A DNA stretch of 17,287 bases from Haemophilus parahaemolyticus (GTDB lineage Bacteria; Pseudomonadota; Gammaproteobacteria; Enterobacterales; Pasteurellaceae), in contig NZ_JAHAHT010000030.1 of assembly GCF_018373095.1 (NCBI RefSeq), forward strand, positions 1 through 17,287, given 5' to 3'. The notes under the pieces are model-generated. The model saw only the letters and a list, made by a program, of their open reading frames with translations, was not told the DNA's origin and searched no databases. Positions within the stretch are counted from its first letter, which is position 1. Each line of letters begins with the position of its first letter. The position numbers and the translations under genes are program-made. Positions 13,382 to 17,287 of the stretch are shown here, piece after piece.

Positions 13382-14262
13382 TAGAAAAACCTTTTCATAT
13401 TGATTGCTAATTTAGGCGAAATAAAGCTAATAATTGCAATAGTAAGATGCTTTATATTATGGCTACGTTTAAATATTTTAAAGTAATAGTTTGCTGCCTT
13501 TCGAGATAAATTCATCGCATAAATATAAGAGAGAATATAAAGTGAGTTAATGGCAAAGTTTTGTTTTTGCTTTTCTGTTTTGACATATTTATGCTCAATA
13601 TATTCAATCGCCTTTTCGGTGTTCACCGTATTGGTTGAAACACTTGAGCGTTTAGTATGGAAGTAACAAATACTCAAAGGTTGATTGATAAATCCTGCTT
13701 TTAAATTGGGACTATCTGCTACTTTTAAGGCAAATTCATAATCTTCCAATGATTTTAATTCTGAATTTAATCCCCCCAAGGCGATGAAAAAGGATTTTTT
13801 AATCCCCATCATTGGCATTCCGCCCAATTTATTGGCTAATAAAATATTATCTAAATTGATTTTATGTGGCTCAATTGGATTAGTAAAATATTGGAATTTT
13901 TCATTTACCATTTCACACTTGGCAGAATGGTAAATAAAATTTACTTGCAGATGTTGTTCAATATATTGGCTAATCACTTCACATTTATTATTGGCAAAGC
14001 GGTCATCGTCATCTAAAAATAAGAGCCACTCTTGTGAAGCAAGTTGTGCACCAACATTACGGCTACCAGCTGCTCCTTGATTTATTTCGTTACGAAAAAA
14101 CTTCACTTCAAAAGGATAGTTTGGCTCAATAACCACAGTTTGTGGTGAGCAGTCATCAACAATAATCACTTCAAAATTATAAACCGTTTGAGCCTTTAAA
14201 CTCTCAAGTAATTCAAGCACTTCCGTGTTGCGATTATAGGAAGGGACAATAATACTAAACAT
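13381..14262 (-). CDS. Family 2 glycosyltransferase
   Basis: The chosen start at 14262 (MFSIIVPSYNR) gives 293 residues and the standard GT2 N-terminus. The longer frame from 14316 would add 18 basic residues encoded inside the polymerase gene and is less likely. Motifs are IIVDDCSPQ with the nucleotide-binding Asp36-Asp37, GAAGSRNVG, the DDDD at 84-87 (LLFLDDDDRF), and LEDYEFALKVA with the likely catalytic acid. GAGGAA precedes the ATG. It overlaps the polymerase stop by 8 bases and the next gene's ATG by one, showing tight coupling. Substrate is unknown; the role is assembly of the surface-polysaccharide repeat. Confidence 0.9.
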   Translation of the reverse strand: MFSIIVPSYNRNTEVLELLESLKAQTVYNFEVIIVDDCSPQTVVIEPNYPFEVKFFRNEINQGAAGSRNVGAQLASQEWLLFLDDDDRFANNKCEVISQYIEQHLQVNFIYHSAKCEMVNEKFQYFTNPIEPHKINLDNILLANKLGGMPMMGIKKSFFIALGGLNSELKSLEDYEFALKVADSPNLKAGFINQPLSICYFHTKRSSVSTNTVNTEKAIEYIEHKYVKTEKQKQNFAINSLYILSYIYAMNLSRKAANYYFKIFKRSHNIKHLTIAIISFISPKLAINMKRFF

Positions 14263-15457
14263 TTTCTTCCTCTTTTTTCTTGCAATAAATAATAAAATTT
14301 TTACCGCTTGTACCAAATAGGGAGAGGAACATCAGCAAGCCAAACATTACGCTTGGATAAGCGTAAGTATCTGCTTTAATGTTCCAGATGGTCATTAAGC
14401 CTAATGTTGATAAAATAAACAACCAACTACCGTTAAACCAGTTATCAGCCACTCTTTTTACAAAATAAGCGGTGAAAGCAAAGCAAGCTAACATATAACC
14501 AATACCGCCATATAAGGCTTGGCGAATAAAACCAGAATCAGAGCCACCGTAATAACTCCAGCCATTCGGTTGATAATATAAGCCATCGCCCATTAAGAGC
14601 TGTTTATTTGTTGGCATAAAAAGATGCTTATTCATAAGCGTATCTGTTGAAGAACTTAGCCGCTCTCCGCCGTTAATCAGGTTAATGACGGGTTCGAGTG
14701 CGTGTTCAACATAGCGATTTTCCGCATGGAAATAAGCCAGATAGAGCACTAATGCGATAAATGCAAGTAATGCGGGTAGATAACGCCAGCGGAAATAAAG
14801 CAAGCAGCTTACTAATGAAAAGGTTAAAAATAATCGCCCCGCAATCAGCCCGATACATAAAAGCAAGAAGAGCCAGATTGGATTTAGTGCTTGAGTTTTC
14901 GCGTGATAAGCAAGCAGAAAATGTAGTAATAGCACATAAAATACACTCAATGGGAAAAACGCTGCAGAGGTTAAATTATAGAGCCGATATTCCTGCTCTG
15001 AACCAATAAAACGTTCTAAATGACCGCCCATATAGGAGTTTGTGTTAATCGCAAAATCAATCATAAACGGCACGCCAACCAAAGCAAAAAATCCAATAAA
15101 TGCTTGTACGCCAATACTAATTTTTAAGTCGCGGATAAGTTGCGATTTGCCATTTTCGTGTTGGTAGAACAGATTATAAATCGTCATCCCCAAGATAAAC
15201 ACAAACAACGATTTGGCATACATACTTAATACGCCTATTTCTTTCGTGCCGTTAATAATGAGCGGAATCGCAGAAATAATTAGCAATGCGATACAAGCAA
15301 TCAGGCTATCTTTAGGAATAACCACGCTTTTTTGGCTTTTATTCCACCATTTATAGGTTAAAAATAGCAGTGCGATGGAGCCTGTTATTAGCCCCATTCG
15401 GATAAAATGCAAAAACCACGGATCGTATAAATAAAAAAGACTTACTAAAGCACTCAT
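14255..15457 (-). CDS. wzy: Wzy-like O-antigen/polysaccharide polymerase
   Basis: The 400-residue protein is strongly hydrophobic, with about ten predicted membrane segments (for example VFILGMTIYNLFY, FIGFFALVGVPFMI and LLAFIALVLYLAYF). A large periplasmic loop near residues 245-320 contains GGERLSSSTDTLMNK, MGDGLYYQPNGWSYYG and GSDSGFIRQALYGG. Its position between a flippase and glycosyltransferases points to Wzy, which joins repeat units in the periplasm. Wzy proteins share little sequence, so the call rests on topology and context. An O-antigen ligase (WaaL) is the main alternative. It overlaps its neighbours by 1 and 8 bases. Confidence 0.75.
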   Translation of the reverse strand: MSALVSLFYLYDPWFLHFIRMGLITGSIALLFLTYKWWNKSQKSVVIPKDSLIACIALLIISAIPLIINGTKEIGVLSMYAKSLFVFILGMTIYNLFYQHENGKSQLIRDLKISIGVQAFIGFFALVGVPFMIDFAINTNSYMGGHLERFIGSEQEYRLYNLTSAAFFPLSVFYVLLLHFLLAYHAKTQALNPIWLFLLLCIGLIAGRLFLTFSLVSCLLYFRWRYLPALLAFIALVLYLAYFHAENRYVEHALEPVINLINGGERLSSSTDTLMNKHLFMPTNKQLLMGDGLYYQPNGWSYYGGSDSGFIRQALYGGIGYMLACFAFTAYFVKRVADNWFNGSWLFILSTLGLMTIWNIKADTYAYPSVMFGLLMFLSLFGTSGKNFIIYCKKKEEENV

Positions 15458-16227
15458 TATAAATTTCTCTTAATAGCTAACGCTTTTTTAAGCGGTAGTT
15501 TTAATAATTTTTTAAATAGATTATTTTTTAATGAACCACGTAAGTCTTCTAAATTACTCACAAGATTTGGGTTTTCAATAACCATTAATGGGCGAATAAC
15601 AAAAATATCTAAATTAAAATCTTGCCCAAATAGAATAAAATCATCTGCTAACCAATATGGCTTATGCGTTTCTAATTCTGCAAGAAAACGTAATGCTGCC
15701 GATTTTTTAATTAAATAAGCTACTGTGCCTGCAAAATAATTTTTATAAGGATAAGAATAAGTGTAGCCTGTATTTTCAATTTGTTTTTGCCAGCATTTAA
15801 ATGTACTTGGATAGTTAATTTTTAGCTCTACATCATTAAAGGTAGGGATTTTTGATTGCCCCACTAAAACAATATCCGCTTGTAGGTTTTGCTGTAATAA
15901 AGCGGTTAAATTTTGCTGAAAATTTGCAGCGAAGAGTGCATCATCCTCACACACTAAAACATAATTGTCAGCATTGATGGTTTGATCTTCTGCAATCAGG
16001 TGATAAACAGCTAAATGGCTTAATGTACAACCAATTTCGCCTTTAGTGACAGAGCGGTGATAGCGTTGTTTAAACTTCTCAAAGTTAAATCTATTCTGTA
16101 ACTCTGTTTCTTCTAACGCCATTGTGTTGATAGCACGAAAAACTTCAAAATCAGAGGTGTCAGGTTGAGCGAAAAATAGTTCTCGTCTTTTTACATCTTT
16201 CTCTAATGAAATTAAATATTTTTTCAT
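15457..16227 (-). CDS. Family 25 glycosyltransferase (LPS biosynthesis)
   Basis: The 256-residue protein matches family 25 transferases such as LgtB/Lex2B/LpsA that add sugars, often galactose or glucose, to LPS. Motifs in order are YLISLEKDVKRRE at the N-terminus, VFRAINTM, TKGEIGCTLSHLAVY at 61-75, the metal-binding CEDDA at 93-97, FAGTVAYLIKKSAALRFL, and WLADDFILFG. It begins 1 bp after the flippase stop and shares one base with the polymerase start. A GT25 enzyme inside an O-antigen-type operon rather than alone in an outer-core locus is mildly unusual. Its substrate is not deducible. Confidence 0.9.
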   Translation of the reverse strand: MKKYLISLEKDVKRRELFFAQPDTSDFEVFRAINTMALEETELQNRFNFEKFKQRYHRSVTKGEIGCTLSHLAVYHLIAEDQTINADNYVLVCEDDALFAANFQQNLTALLQQNLQADIVLVGQSKIPTFNDVELKINYPSTFKCWQKQIENTGYTYSYPYKNYFAGTVAYLIKKSAALRFLAELETHKPYWLADDFILFGQDFNLDIFVIRPLMVIENPNLVSNLEDLRGSLKNNLFKKLLKLPLKKALAIKRNL

Positions 16228-16228
16228 T

Positions 16229-17287
16229 TTATTTGCCTAGCATTTTATGCTTTTCGATAGGATATTTAAAATAATAAATAGTTGAGATGATCAGTCTCGT
16301 AAAACTTGCCCCTAACAAGGCATAGGCTACGCCATATAATTGATGCCCTTTGAATAGGTAGAATAAACTCACAAAGACTGCAATAGAAATAATCTGACTC
16401 ATAAATAACAGGACTTGTTTTCCTTGAATGAGCATATTTTGTGAAAATAGCCAAGATAAGCCTGCAATAATAGAGTTGATAACAAAGAAAATAAGGACTG
16501 GTGCAACCTCTATATATTTAGCACTAAAAAAGAACTTAATTACGGGTTCTGCTAAAAGAGGGACAAGAATAATAGCACCTAAACTCATCAAAGCAATTAT
16601 TGCCAATACCGTTTTTAATCTATTTAAGTTATTTAATAAACCTGAATAATAGTAATCAGTCAGCATATTAATAAATTTTGTAACTAATGCATCAAATGTA
16701 ATACAAACAGTATAGAGTCCCAAAGTATAATGACCTAGCAGAGCAACAATTAAAAATTTATCAATACTTGCGGTAGTTGCACCAAAGGTTTGATATAAAT
16801 TCTGTTTAATCCACGTTTTTAAGAAAAATTTACGCTCTATCGGTTGTATATTTTCTTTCTTTTTGAATTTACTTTCTATTTTATGTAAATAAAATAAGCA
16901 AGTAATAGATTGAATAATGCTATATAAAGTTAAAAGATAAATAACAACCTCAAGAGGTTGCTCACCCCAAAATAAATAAGCCGTTCCATAAACAAGCACT
17001 AAAAATATCGGTTGCTGAAGATTGATTGCACGATAAATTTTTAGGCTTTCATCAATTTTACTTTTTTCTAGCGTAATGGTAATAATCGCTGTTAATAAAA
17101 CATTGATAACAAATAATAAATGAAATGTTGTTATATTAAAAAATGTTGTTGCGATTGTAGAAGCAATTAAGGCTAATAATAGGAATGCGATAAAATATTT
17201 TCGCCACCCCCAATATTGTTGATTTCGCATTGAAAGAGCAAATGAGAATCCTGCCCCGCCTGTTGCAAAAGTCACTGCATAAGATAC
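16229..17287 (-). CDS. Wzx-like polysaccharide flippase (5' part beyond right edge)
   Basis: The open frame enters from the right edge (VSYAVTFATGG...) and runs 352 residues to the stop. It is very hydrophobic, with roughly ten membrane helices, and has the basic, aromatic loops of the MATE/MVF/PST-type polysaccharide flippases, which carry lipid-linked repeat units across the inner membrane. The segment FFLKTWIKQNLYQTFGATT, followed by SIDKFLIVALLGHYTLGLY, is the typical mid-protein family motif. A GTG at 17275 looks like a start but is internal, because the frame is open to the window end. The stop is 1 bp before the GT25 gene. Confidence 0.85.
   Translation of the reverse strand, partial: VSYAVTFATGGAGFSFALSMRNQQYWGWRKYFIAFLLLALIASTIATTFFNITTFHLLFVINVLLTAIITITLEKSKIDESLKIYRAINLQQPIFLVLVYGTAYLFWGEQPLEVVIYLLTLYSIIQSITCLFYLHKIESKFKKKENIQPIERKFFLKTWIKQNLYQTFGATTASIDKFLIVALLGHYTLGLYTVCITFDALVTKFINMLTDYYYSGLLNNLNRLKTVLAIIALMSLGAIILVPLLAEPVIKFFFSAKYIEVAPVLIFFVINSIIAGLSWLFSQNMLIQGKQVLLFMSQIISIAVFVSLFYLFKGHQLYGVAYALLGASFTRLIISTIYYFKYPIEKHKMLGK

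Noticed and set aside
14263..14316. Upstream 18-codon extension of the family 2 glycosyltransferase
   Set aside because: It lies inside the polymerase gene, is basic and lacks similarity; MFSIIVPSYNR at 14262 with GAGGAA before it is the family-typical start.
1..17287. CRISPR array, tRNA or rRNA genes, complete insertion sequences
   Set aside because: I saw no regularly spaced repeats, cloverleaf-like sequences, rRNA motifs or transposase genes.

Overview
The window looks like a chromosomal segment of a Pasteurellaceae bacterium of the Actinobacillus / Mannheimia / Bibersteinia side of the family. The AT-rich coding style and close matches to RelA, MenF, AlaA and RdgB fit gamma-proteobacteria. 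The uptake-signal core at 6729-6738 (ACAAGCGGTC), with AAGCGGTCAA-type cores at about 9303 and in the 12526-12570 hairpin, is the Apl-type motif rather than the Haemophilus influenzae AAGTGCGGT type. Species cannot be assigned from the sequence alone.

Region 1 (1-3370) is a haem/haemoglobin acquisition locus. A TonB-dependent receptor of the HmbR/HgbA family runs leftward off the window edge. Diverging from it is an operon of a surface-type lipoprotein (long coiled coil plus a TbpB-like barrel domain), hutX and hutZ. The receptor would carry haem across the outer membrane, the lipoprotein may help capture haemoglobin, and HutX and HutZ would handle haem in the cytoplasm. The receptor gene has a run of nine G residues inside its reading frame, a likely phase-variation switch that is ON here. 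Region 2 (3388-6592) is a leftward operon-like run alaA-rdgB-ycgN-udp, with a good promoter upstream of alaA and a bidirectional terminator shared with hutZ.

Region 3 (about 6600-8950) is an accessory patch between alaA and menF. It holds an apparently intact RelE/ParE-type toxin-antitoxin pair behind a 12-bp inverted repeat, a decayed second XRE antitoxin, a HigBA module whose toxin has lost its N-terminus, two unidentified coding relics on the minus strand, and a scar where the end of a phage tail-tip gene meets the end of a tyrosine integrase gene. It looks like a hotspot where mobile DNA has come and mostly gone. Region 4 (8957-12570) carries menF (isochorismate synthase, menaquinone route) and relA (stringent-response (p)ppGpp synthetase), both rightward.

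Region 5 (12581-17287) is the distal part of a leftward surface-polysaccharide operon, probably O-antigen. In order of transcription it encodes a Wzx-like flippase (cut by the right edge), a family 25 glycosyltransferase, a Wzy-like polymerase and two family 2 glycosyltransferases. The genes overlap by 1 to 8 bases or are 1 base apart, so they are probably translationally coupled.
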